Assembly (NCBI GenBank): GCA_003313425.1
Contig: NHZP01000020.1
Span: 372,001-436,000 of the forward strand
From: Pseudopyrenochaeta lycopersici
Lineage: Eukaryota; Ascomycota; Dothideomycetes; Pleosporales; Pseudopyrenochaetaceae
Length of the DNA stretch: 64,000 nt
Reading direction: 5' to 3'
Numbering within the stretch: the stretch's first letter is position 1; each line of letters starts with the position of its first letter. The notes beneath the pieces are model-generated. The model saw nothing but the letters and a program-made list of their open reading frames with translations. It was not told the DNA's origin and did no database searches. This document shows, in pieces, positions 36,026-44,098 of this stretch. The translations under genes and the position numbers were made by a program.

Positions 36026-37351
36026 TCAATTTGTAGGGATGCCCTCTAATAAAGCCATAGCACGCATGCCCTCCGCCTCAAACGCCAGGATCTGTCTTTC
36101 ACACGCCATACGGAGCTTCTCCTCTCCTCGTTTTGCATTGTAAAGCACCCACTGCTCGATAGTCATCTGCTTCTCCTGATCGGTGAGGCCTTCCATGACG
36201 GCGGTGTAGAGTTGTTGAGGAGTGGAGCTGGCAGCCGCGATCTCATCCAAGCCGGCATCGATAAGGATGTCGTTCATGAATCCGCGAACTTCCTGCTGTG
36301 ACGTAAAGAAGGCGTCGATATCGGTCGGTTCCCAGGCCTGTGTGTCGTGAACGCTTTCAGCATCCCTCGACATTGTTGGAGTCTTCTTAGGCGTTCCAAC
36401 AAGCAGGGAATCAGGTAGGCTAGACATTTCGAAACTTGTTGCACCTGTATCTGTGATCTCTGCCGGCATTCTCTTAGGCGTGCCGACAGGGAGCCCATCT
36501 GGAAAGCTTGAGCTGCTTGAGGATCGGATTCTTTTTGGTGAAGGCTGGAGTGCTTCGCGATACTCAGGCTCATCAATAGATTCGCTGGCACGCTTTTTGC
36601 CACGTCCGACTCTCTTTGCGGTAGTAGATGCTGTGGAGGTGCGGGTTGATGCACGCTTGCTTGTTGTGGAGGCGCGCTTGCCTTTTGTAGAGGTCCGTTT
36701 GCCTTTCTTGGGTGGCTCTGGTTTCGGTGGAGGGTTATACAGCTGTGACAGCGTGAAGAAAAGACAATCTGAAGAGCGACGACGATGCTCCTCCATGGGA
36801 TCATCTCCAGCATCCCAGGCGTCAAGAGACAGGGAGCAGTAGGGACAGGTCACTCCATCAGGGGTATCGTCCGCAGGGTCGTAATACCACCCAGCAGCAA
36901 CTAACTGGTCGACGCTTGGGTAACCTGCAGAGACATCTAGAGGCCACATCTCGCCAAATGTCTCCCGACGTGCTGCGACCATGGCCTCACTGGTAGGGTC
37001 ATCTTCGGTTCTTCCAGGGTCACCAGAGCGTAGTCGAATGCATGTGACAATTGCGAAGCCACAACCCGGTGAGTGTGTGAGATGTTCATAAGCAGGTACA
37101 TCGGACTCTTCCCAGCCATCTAGCTGGCAGTTGCAGGAGAAGCACTGGACGTTGTCTGGACTCGCACTCGTAGGCCTCCAAACAAAACCAGCGTACGCCA
37201 GATCTTGTGCAGTAGGTGATGAAAGTGGCCAGGAAGCTTTCGCCTTCGGGGCTGCCTTCTTCGATCGGGAGGAGGTGCGCCGTGACTTCGTTGTTGCTGT
37301 AGTCGCAAAAGTAGCAAGACGCGCCTGGTAGGATGCCAGCGTCGCGTCCAT
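36026..37351 (-). CDS. BIR1: Survivin-like BIR-domain protein Bir1
   Basis: Bir1 recruits the chromosomal passenger complex (Aurora B/Ipl1 and INCENP/Sli15) to centromeres and the spindle midzone. A single exon gives 441 residues with two BIR zinc sites of identical spacing: Cys70, Cys73, His90, Cys97 and Cys169, Cys172, His189, Cys196. Between residues 205 and 270 lies a Lys/Ser/Thr-rich basic segment with repeats of KGKRAST type. Beyond it are two copies of a Ser-rich LPVGTPK/LLVGTPKK phrase with Ser/Thr-Pro sites, likely CDK targets. The C-terminal 100 residues form helices that could serve as the passenger-complex binding part. It is about half the length of the budding and fission yeast Bir1 proteins, but both BIR sites are complete. 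Confidence 0.9.
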   Translation of the reverse strand: MDATLASYQARLATFATTATTKSRRTSSRSKKAAPKAKASWPLSSPTAQDLAYAGFVWRPTSASPDNVQCFSCNCQLDGWEESDVPAYEHLTHSPGCGFAIVTCIRLRSGDPGRTEDDPTSEAMVAARRETFGEMWPLDVSAGYPSVDQLVAAGWYYDPADDTPDGVTCPYCSLSLDAWDAGDDPMEEHRRRSSDCLFFTLSQLYNPPPKPEPPKKGKRTSTKGKRASTTSKRASTRTSTASTTAKRVGRGKKRASESIDEPEYREALQPSPKRIRSSSSSSFPDGLPVGTPKRMPAEITDTGATSFEMSSLPDSLLVGTPKKTPTMSRDAESVHDTQAWEPTDIDAFFTSQQEVRGFMNDILIDAGLDEIAAASSTPQQLYTAVMEGLTDQEKQMTIEQWVLYNAKRGEEKLRMACERQILAFEAEGMRAMALLEGIPTN

Positions 37352-37623
37352 TGTGGACTCCTTTTGATATAGCCTGAAAGTATTCGCAATATTTTTGGAC
37401 GCTCGATGTCAACTCTCTGGCCGCAAAAATCTGGTTTTGTTCGCAGATTGGAGAGGACACAGTGGTGGTGGATGTGGGTGTGTGGAGTGAAGTGGAACTC
37501 GCGACTGTTGACAGGGGAGGAGCAAAGTAAACACTCGATCTGCCAAGGCCGGTTTGCGGCCAGAGCGCTTACGTCATCACCTCGCTCACTTTGCGCAACC
37601 TCGAGCATCGAGCTCAGCACAAG
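37352..37623. promoter_or_regulatory. Divergent promoter of BIR1 and TAM41
   Basis: 272 bases between divergent start codons; no distinct motif identified. Confidence 0.4.
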
Positions 37624-38982
37624 ATGCATCGAATTCGCCCATTATACCGGATAGCGTGGTGTCAGAGGCCACTGCTGCAAGTCAATCGCCGTCTCATATC
37701 GTCGCAAAGCAATCAGTCGCCCGATGCGCCTCATGAGTACCAATCGCTGCCGCCAGAGTGGGAAGATGAAGCTCCGTCACTGTCAGACTTTACGCAGCTG
37801 CCGCATAAGAACTTCGGGAAGAATCAATTGATGGAAACAAACGAAGAATTCAAAAGATCTTTAAGAGGCATACTCAAGCAGTTCCCACCCATCACCTACG
37901 CGTTTGCCTATGGCTCCGGTGTTTTCCCACAATCAGCTGCAACAGCTTCGCGATCGACGCACTCGCCTCATCCGAACCCTCCCGAGGCGATACTGAAGTG
38001 GCAACAAGGCGGTGGAAAGATGATTGACTTCATCCTGACCCCGAGGTTCTCCCAGCACTTCCACTCACTCAATCTGCGCGAGCACCGAGATCACTACTCA
38101 TTTCTGGGCTCGCTGGGCTCAGGAGTTGTCAGCCATGTGCAGGACAAATACGGCGCAGGCGCATACTTCAATCCATATATTACTGTGAATGGGACCTTGA
38201 TCAAGTATGCCGTGGTCAACTTTGAGACTCTGCTCCGGGACCTCACCGATTGGGACACGTTATACTTCGCCGGACGTCTTCACAAGCCTGTCAAGATTCT
38301 CTTCGAAGAACCCAATATCCGCGTTGCGAACCAACGCAATCTGCTTTCCGCCGTTCGATGCTCCCTCCTCCTCCTGCCGCCCACCTTCACCGAGAAAGAG
38401 CTATACTCTACAATCACAGGCTTGAGCTACCAGGGTGATCCGCGCATGCAATACGGCAGTGAGAACCCCAAGAAAATTGACAACATCGTTACGCATCAGA
38501 TACGGAACTTCAGGTTACTCTACCACGATCTAATCACATCACTTCCAAACATTCGATACGCCGATGATTCAGCCATAGCCAATACAAGCTGGATGGACAA
38601 CCCTGAGCTAGACATGAAGTTATCCCAAGATATGGATCCTGAGCGGCGCGCCAACATGGTCAGACGATTGCCAAAGAAATTCCGTGAAAAGGTGTACTTT
38701 CAATATCGGGGCAAATTCGGCATCTCAGGTCGTGAATACCAGGAGATGTTGGAAGCAAGCAAGGACGAGGACGCTAAAGGAAGTTTGCAGAAGCAAGTTG
38801 CTGGTGCTTTCGATAAGCGAATAGCAGCCGAGGACGACCTGCCACAAGTGGTCACTAAGGCGATCAATCAGACTGTAAAATGGCCGTCTACCGTACAAAG
38901 CTTAAAGGGAGTCTTAACAGCGGGGCCATCACGAGCATGGCGGTATTTGCAGGAGAAGCGGCAGAAGGGTAAGATGAAATGA
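37624..38982 (+). CDS. TAM41: Mitochondrial CDP-diacylglycerol synthase Tam41
   Basis: A matrix-side inner-membrane enzyme that makes CDP-DAG from phosphatidic acid and CTP for cardiolipin synthesis. A single exon of 452 residues starts at the ATG at 37624. The open frame continues upstream only to a non-ATG codon, so I took the first ATG. Its product starts MHRIRPLYRIAWCQRPLLQVNRRLISS, an Arg-rich presequence without acidic residues. The nucleotidyltransferase core has ITYAFAYGSGVF near residue 95 and KMIDFILTP with its metal-binding Asp. Further on come SLGSGVVSHVQDKYGAGAYFNPY and IKYAVVNFETLLRDLTDWDTLYFAGRLHKPVKI. Length matches the family. It shares a short divergent promoter with BIR1. 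Confidence 0.94.
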   Translation: MHRIRPLYRIAWCQRPLLQVNRRLISSQSNQSPDAPHEYQSLPPEWEDEAPSLSDFTQLPHKNFGKNQLMETNEEFKRSLRGILKQFPPITYAFAYGSGVFPQSAATASRSTHSPHPNPPEAILKWQQGGGKMIDFILTPRFSQHFHSLNLREHRDHYSFLGSLGSGVVSHVQDKYGAGAYFNPYITVNGTLIKYAVVNFETLLRDLTDWDTLYFAGRLHKPVKILFEEPNIRVANQRNLLSAVRCSLLLLPPTFTEKELYSTITGLSYQGDPRMQYGSENPKKIDNIVTHQIRNFRLLYHDLITSLPNIRYADDSAIANTSWMDNPELDMKLSQDMDPERRANMVRRLPKKFREKVYFQYRGKFGISGREYQEMLEASKDEDAKGSLQKQVAGAFDKRIAAEDDLPQVVTKAINQTVKWPSTVQSLKGVLTAGPSRAWRYLQEKRQKGKMK

Positions 38983-39475
38983 GAGGATAGATGAAGATGA
39001 CTCTAGGGAGGCGGCATTTGACAAAAACATTCGCAGACTTTGCATTTCCTTTGTATTACTATTCAAAAGCGCAAGCAAGCGGGTGTGCGAGCTTGACAAT
39101 AGACATGGACTAGGATAGGGCAACAGTCGCCATCACAGCGCACGGGTTGGGCTGTATAAGTGAAAAGTGGAGTTAGACATTATCAAACAATCTATATACA
39201 ACCTTGCAAGCTTGCCTCTTCCTCCTGTAAAGTCTTCAAAGATGCTCTATCAGAGACATTTAAACTTTGCTCTGGCTCAACTAGACTATTCCTGGACTTT
39301 TCATGTTTCCTTTCCCATCGTGCTGGCTCCACTCCCCATTTCGCTTCGCTTCCGTTTTCACGCCGCAAACTCCACTCCACCTATCCACATTTCCACGGTC
39401 GGCACACACTGGATCAACGCAGAATCGTCATATACATATCTTTAAACTCACAATCCCTGTATCAACCAATCAGAA
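38983..39475. other. Intergenic, TAM41 3' flank and tRNA 5' flank
   Basis: 493 bases, no protein gene. The last 60 bases before the tRNA are A/T-rich. Confidence 0.5.
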
Positions 39476-39495
39476 GGCCGTATGGTCTAGTAGTA

Positions 39496-39543
39496 GTACG
39501 TCCACCATTGTCCTTGTAATTCGACTTTTCTAACAATCAATAG
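39496..39543 (+). other. Spliceosomal-type intron inside the tRNA-Pro D-loop
   Basis: The 48-nt insert starts GTACGT, contains CTAAC at 39530-39534 (branch A 10 nt before the end) and ends AATAG. The same donor is used by at least five protein-gene introns in this window, and length and branch distance match them. The flanks, ...CTAGTAGTA and TGATTCCTGC, join to a normal tRNA-Pro D-arm. tRNA endonuclease introns normally sit after position 37, and no such intron is expected here. Splicing by the spliceosome is inference. Confidence 0.65.
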
Positions 39544-39559
39544 TGATTCCTGCTTTGGG

Positions 39560-39572
39560 TCTTTCTCAAATC
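39560..39572 (+). other. Canonical tRNA intron (after position 37)
   Basis: The 13 nt TCTTTCTCAAATC lie between G37 and T38, the standard place for introns removed by the Sen endonuclease and tRNA ligase. The exact cut could slide by one base because T is at both ends. Confidence 0.75.
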
Positions 39573-39612
39573 TGCAGGAGGTCCTGGGTTCAATTCCCAG
39601 TGCGGCCCCTTC

Positions 39613-39618
39613 TTTTTT
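39613..39618 (+). terminator. Pol III T-run terminator of tRNA-Pro
   Basis: Six consecutive T on the plus strand, five bases after the discriminator base: the usual RNA polymerase III stop signal. Confidence 0.85.
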
Positions 39619-39997
39619 AGCTCCTTTGCTTTTTTATCGTACTTTTTGATGTTTTGCTTCGCTGAAGGTCTTGGCAGAAGGTATGAAGCGCCGGTCTTCT
39701 CGACTCTTGACTATGGGCACTCGAAGAGCCTTTTCGAAAATGAGTGGAAATTTGAACGAGAAATCTCCACCGAGGAAGAGCAATTAAATACGGAAGGCAG
39801 CCACAATACAGTGGAATAATTTTTGTAGCAGATTTGAAATTCGTAATCATAAGGGGTCAAACATCCACCCTGCCTTCCAAACTCCAACCTAAAAACCAAA
39901 GTGATATAATTATGGGATAACCTGACCTCCATATATAATCCAAGATGAGAAACCAATTAGAATGACCATTCAAGGCGCCGTTCTCCAGCGACGTTTT
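39619..39997. other. Intergenic, tRNA to AT-hook gene 3' end
   Basis: A/T-rich, no supported gene. Probably contains the AT-hook gene 3' UTR. Confidence 0.45.
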
Positions 39998-42900
39998 CTA
40001 CTGCGGCCACTCAACCGACAATGCTCCTCTCTTATCGATTTTCTTGCCTGCCTTCTCATCTCGCCGTACCGCCTCGCCCATAATCACTGTCGCCAGTCTA
40101 TTCACAACATCCTCGCCCTTGATTGCATCGCCAGGCCTACCGGGACCGCAATCACCCATCTGGATCTGCCTTCCATTGACTCGCTCATACTCATCAATAC
40201 CCTCTAGACTCAGCAACTGCATGTACACCGCGCAAAGCACGACTAGCTCTTCACTCATGACCATGCTATATCCCCACGCGGAAAACGTGGCGCCAACAAA
40301 GGGCTTCTTATTGTTTGAGAGGAACTTTTTGAGGAGGCCCATGTTCGTCTGTGAGAGTGGTGTCACCGGTGTCAAGGAAGGTGAGAAGAGAGCTGGGTGT
40401 TTGAGGTGTGTCGTGTACAGTTTGTCGAGGGCTTTGTAGTGCGTCTTGGTCCAAGGCTCTACCTTGGGCAAGGGCACGAACCTTGCAAGAATGGGGTGCG
40501 GGGGTTGCGCTGCTGAACCGCTGATTGTTTCGAAAAGATTAGAGCTCAGCCGGCTAAAGAGACCTGTGCTGGGTTGCTGTGGTTTTTGAGCAGGTGTGGA
40601 GTTGTTGAGAGGCTCAGCAGCCGGGCTTGAGCTCGCTTCCGTGTCTTCATACGCGGAACTCTCGTCTACCTCTTCACCCTTTGTCACGTCTGCCACTTCT
40701 ACTGAAGATACTGCTGCTTTTGGGGTCGAGCCTTGATGGCTGTTGAAAAGTGGTACAGGTTTGCGAGTTGGAGACAGCATACTCTGGGCGAAGCTCTGCT
40801 TCCGTCGCGGTGGGCTTGACGGAAGAATACTCGCATCCTTGTACCACGTCCTACTTGGCTCAGTCACCTCTGTAATCTCATTCAAGCTGCGTTCTTGCGG
40901 CTCATAAGCGTTAAGGTACTCATTCGCTTCATTGCGTACACGTTGAATACTAGAGGCTGTCGAACCTTCCATCTCAAAACGAAACTGCTGCTGATCAGAT
41001 GCCGTAGAAAGCACGCTCTCACCATCTACCAGGGTTCGAAATGGTGAGCTCTGCACAATCGGAAGCGTTGATTCGTCATCGATGCGTTGTGGCGACTCGG
41101 ATGAAATGTCTGAGCCGCGAACTTCCCGGCGCAGAGGACTGCTCTTCTTTGGGGAACTTAGATATCCTGGAAAGCGCGGTGGCGTATCTAGAAACGGATT
41201 TGTTTGTTTTACAGAAGATGACTTCTTTGCTGCAACCGGAGGTGAAGACTCTGGGAGAAAGCTATCGCCTTCATTTAGAAGCGAGGAAAGACTTTGCTTG
41301 TCAGCTTTCTGCTGTCGTCGTTCTGAGGAACGCTGCTTATTGAACAGATTGGGCATGTTAGACTGGAAGAACATGCCAGTGTCATCGCTTGCCGCTTCCT
41401 CATCCTCCATTTCCTCGTCTTCAGATATTGGATTGTCCACAAGTCTCGCTTTGCCTTTTTTGCGTTGATCAGAAACTAACTCAACTACTTCTGTGTTTTG
41501 AGGCGAAAGTCGGTCGGGAGAATCTGCCTCATCACTGTACTGGAAATTGTTTGCGCTCGTCCGACGCCATGTCCTAGGAAGCTTTCCCCGAGCTGGCTTG
41601 ATCGGCCCATCATCTGCGAATAGGTCTTGCAGTTGGGGGGACTTCTCTGTGGGTAGATCTTCCGCTTCTGGCGAGTTGGATGATCGACTAGCTTCCTCTT
41701 GCCAGATATCCGCGTAATTGTCGCGCTGTGGGGCCTTGCTAGCATTGGCAATAGCAGGAACCGTCGCGCCACGAACGTTTTCTCTGCTCTCGTGGGTAGT
41801 GGCCACAAGAGGTATGTGTTGGGCGCTTGGTGCTGGGACAGGAGGAGTATCGACACGCCAACTCATCTCATCTTCGCTCCTTGCAGGACTAAGTAGGGGG
41901 TTCTCGACCTCGACAGGGTTCAAGATTGGGTACTGAACGTCATTGACTTCAGCAGACTCTGTCGAAGGTGCGATCTCATGATCATCCTGTTCCTCCGGTG
42001 TTAGGAGGCGAGATTGACGATCTTTTCGATGCGTTCTAAAGACGCCCTTCTTTGATGCTTTTCTAGCTTGTGCTTTGATGGGGCTGGATTGAGCGGGTGA
42101 GAAGTGTTCGTTGGCTTGACCTTGCGCAAGCTGCTCGCCAAGGCGAAGACCTGCTTGCAACTCTCTTCGTGTGCCTTCACTGAACCCTCTGAAGAGGTCT
42201 TCGAGTTCGTCGCGCTTCTCGCTGAGCAATTTGTGCGAAGGCTGAGGAGTTAAGCGACTGGGATCCAGGACGCCTTGAAGGGCGACGCCGGCTGTGACTA
42301 CTCGGCCAATTTTTGGAGTCTCAGTCTTTGATACGCTAGGCTGAACTGGCTCGATAGCCGGTGGTGCTGATGGGACTTCATTATCAAGTGCGGGCGTTCG
42401 GTAACGTGGTATCCGGCCCGGGCCTGCTGAGTCGGTTGATAACAGATCATTTGAGCTGTGACATGAATCTGCCGGAGACCTTCCGGCTGTTTGAGGGCCA
42501 GGAATCGCATGCTTGCTTGTAGATAGTCCCGAAGACTCAAGCTCGAGCAGAGTCCCGATGCTTGGGTTACTCGTTTTCTGTGGCTCATCCATTTTCGGTG
42601 GACTACTGAAGCCGCCGATGCTGGGTAATGAGTCTACCGAGATCATGCTAAAATTTTCGCTGTCGAGAACAGTGGTGTCGTCTGGCATTCTGGTAGCGCC
42701 TTCATCAAGGGCATAATTCGTAACATCTTGGGCATCGTCACCCTCATCGTCCTCGAATTCTTGCGCATAGGCCACTTCAGCACCGTCTTCAGCCATAGTT
42801 CGCGTGTCAGCTCCATTCTCGCTCGATCTCGTCGATGTATGAAGATCTTCACGAGCTTGTAGGATAAATAGGTTTTGCGTTGGCTCTTGAGCTTCATCAT

Positions 42901-43909
42901 CTTCTCCACCGCTGGTTGGAGTCAGAATATCACTGTCTTCTCCTGACTCTTCGTCGGATGACACATATACGGCAACCACTTTTCTTGCGTGCGGAGTGCC
43001 TCTACGCGCACGGAGTTTCTTTCCCAGCTCGGCGTGAGACGGAGTGTCTAATGCAGGTAGTTTATCTTCGACCAAGGATATGGTCCTGCTCTTGCCGTGT
43101 GGTAGCATGGAGGATCCCCCGTCTTGAGGCTGAGTCAGGGAAAGGTCTGACCGGGGTGGATGTGGTGTAGGGTCGGTGCTCTCTGTAGTTGGGACGAGCG
43201 ATTGTGGTGTTGCGAAACGAGTGTTCTTCTTCGAACTTGCAGAATTCGGCTCAGCAGAGGGTGCAGGCGTTGTCTCTGGAATATTAAGCTCTTCGGCTGC
43301 CTGCGTCTCGCCATCTTCAGCCGGGGCCTGTAAGCTCTTCCTAGGGCGGCCCCTCCGTTTCTTTGGCGGAATATCTGTGTCCACATCTGCAGCACTCGAT
43401 TCGATAGCACCCACACTTGCATCTCTTGATTTCGACCTTGGTGCCCTTTTCACTGGCGTCCCGCTACGTTTCGGCTTCGTAGCTACTCCTACATCTGACT
43501 TCCTTGGCCGTCCGCGCGGGCGTTTTACCGGAGACTGCGTGTCGGCATCTTTCAATGGGACTGTGGTCGTTTTTGTTCTCGTTATTCGCTTCACACTTGG
43601 TGACTCGCCATTCTCGTCGCTTCCTGGTTCGGCCTGCACGGTAACTTTGATGCGCCATGGGCTCGCGCCTCCCATCCTCGGAGTGCTCAACATCATCGAC
43701 TTCGTGGGTGACGAGAATTCCAGTTCCGATACACTCAATCTTCTGTTTTGCTTGCTCGGCGAAGTTGCACTGAACGGCTCTTTCTGAGTGGTTTTGCGCA
43801 ATGCTTTCGTTTTGTTTTCATTTGTGGACAAAGCCAAAGGATCTGGGCTCGACTCATAACTGCGGTCGACCTCTTCGCTTGCGATCGCGCTTCGGCCTCG
43901 AGGCGCCAT
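39998..43909 (-). CDS. Large AT-hook nuclear protein
   Basis: Probable chromatin-associated DNA-binding protein; no specific pathway recognised. A single exon gives 1303 residues. Two clear AT-hooks lie in the first 200 residues (KRPRGRPRKS and KKRRGRPRKS), each with the GRP core that enters the minor groove of A/T DNA. Basic KPKRSGTPVKRAPRSKSR sequence lies between them. Residues 200-1100 are low complexity, acidic and rich in Ser-Pro and Thr-Pro, with many possible kinase sites. Only the last 180 residues look folded: LARFVPLPKVEPWTKTHYKALDKLY, then KKFLSNNKKPFVGATFSAWGYSMVMSEELVVLCAVY and GEDVVNRLATVIMGE. I know this tail as conserved in fungal AT-hook proteins but not its function. It is transcribed divergently from YEN1 across 189 bases. 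Confidence 0.85.
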   Translation of the reverse strand: MAPRGRSAIASEEVDRSYESSPDPLALSTNENKTKALRKTTQKEPFSATSPSKQNRRLSVSELEFSSPTKSMMLSTPRMGGASPWRIKVTVQAEPGSDENGESPSVKRITRTKTTTVPLKDADTQSPVKRPRGRPRKSDVGVATKPKRSGTPVKRAPRSKSRDASVGAIESSAADVDTDIPPKKRRGRPRKSLQAPAEDGETQAAEELNIPETTPAPSAEPNSASSKKNTRFATPQSLVPTTESTDPTPHPPRSDLSLTQPQDGGSSMLPHGKSRTISLVEDKLPALDTPSHAELGKKLRARRGTPHARKVVAVYVSSDEESGEDSDILTPTSGGEDDEAQEPTQNLFILQAREDLHTSTRSSENGADTRTMAEDGAEVAYAQEFEDDEGDDAQDVTNYALDEGATRMPDDTTVLDSENFSMISVDSLPSIGGFSSPPKMDEPQKTSNPSIGTLLELESSGLSTSKHAIPGPQTAGRSPADSCHSSNDLLSTDSAGPGRIPRYRTPALDNEVPSAPPAIEPVQPSVSKTETPKIGRVVTAGVALQGVLDPSRLTPQPSHKLLSEKRDELEDLFRGFSEGTRRELQAGLRLGEQLAQGQANEHFSPAQSSPIKAQARKASKKGVFRTHRKDRQSRLLTPEEQDDHEIAPSTESAEVNDVQYPILNPVEVENPLLSPARSEDEMSWRVDTPPVPAPSAQHIPLVATTHESRENVRGATVPAIANASKAPQRDNYADIWQEEASRSSNSPEAEDLPTEKSPQLQDLFADDGPIKPARGKLPRTWRRTSANNFQYSDEADSPDRLSPQNTEVVELVSDQRKKGKARLVDNPISEDEEMEDEEAASDDTGMFFQSNMPNLFNKQRSSERRQQKADKQSLSSLLNEGDSFLPESSPPVAAKKSSSVKQTNPFLDTPPRFPGYLSSPKKSSPLRREVRGSDISSESPQRIDDESTLPIVQSSPFRTLVDGESVLSTASDQQQFRFEMEGSTASSIQRVRNEANEYLNAYEPQERSLNEITEVTEPSRTWYKDASILPSSPPRRKQSFAQSMLSPTRKPVPLFNSHQGSTPKAAVSSVEVADVTKGEEVDESSAYEDTEASSSPAAEPLNNSTPAQKPQQPSTGLFSRLSSNLFETISGSAAQPPHPILARFVPLPKVEPWTKTHYKALDKLYTTHLKHPALFSPSLTPVTPLSQTNMGLLKKFLSNNKKPFVGATFSAWGYSMVMSEELVVLCAVYMQLLSLEGIDEYERVNGRQIQMGDCGPGRPGDAIKGEDVVNRLATVIMGEAVRRDEKAGKKIDKRGALSVEWPQ

Positions 43910-44098
43910 GACTGAATTCTTTCCGCGGAATGTGTGTCGTTGGTGGCGATAGTAATGGTGGTATTGAAATGCGCTGCCCGTTGGAATGCGGGACGTGTCG
44001 CGCGGGGTTGCCCTAGCAACAATCTAATCAGGGCCGAGTCGCGCATCAATCACGACAATGGCAGCAAGACGGTCCCGCCACTTGGGCATGGAGTCGCA
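43910..44098. promoter_or_regulatory. Divergent promoter of the AT-hook gene and YEN1
   Basis: 189 bases between start codons, so regulatory sites are likely shared. No specific factor site assigned. Confidence 0.4.

Larger units (their letters stand above)
39476..39608 (+). tRNA. tRNA-Pro(UGG) with two intervening sequences
   Basis: The acceptor stem GGCCGTA pairs with TGCGGCC (39601-39607; one G-U wobble), and the discriminator base is C73. The D-arm opens with GTCTAGTAGTA to 39495. After a 48-nt insert, TGATT resumes at 39544. The anticodon stem CCTGC (39549-39553) pairs with GCAGG (39574-39578). The loop is TTTGGG plus T after a 13-nt intron, so the anticodon TGG (39556-39558) reads proline codons. 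The T-arm CTGGG/CCCAG is perfect around TTCAATT. Box A TGGTCTAGTAG is at 39483-39493 and box B GGTTCAATTCC at 39587-39597. A run of six T follows at 39613. Joined without inserts, the molecule is 72 nt and closely follows the usual fungal tRNA-Pro. One base is odd: the residue at the G18 position is A. Confidence 0.85.

Noticed and set aside
39496..39543. The D-loop insert as a second canonical (Sen-type) tRNA intron
   Set aside because: The location is wrong and no anticodon-adjacent cleavage structure is seen, while all three spliceosomal signals are present; kept only as an alternative.
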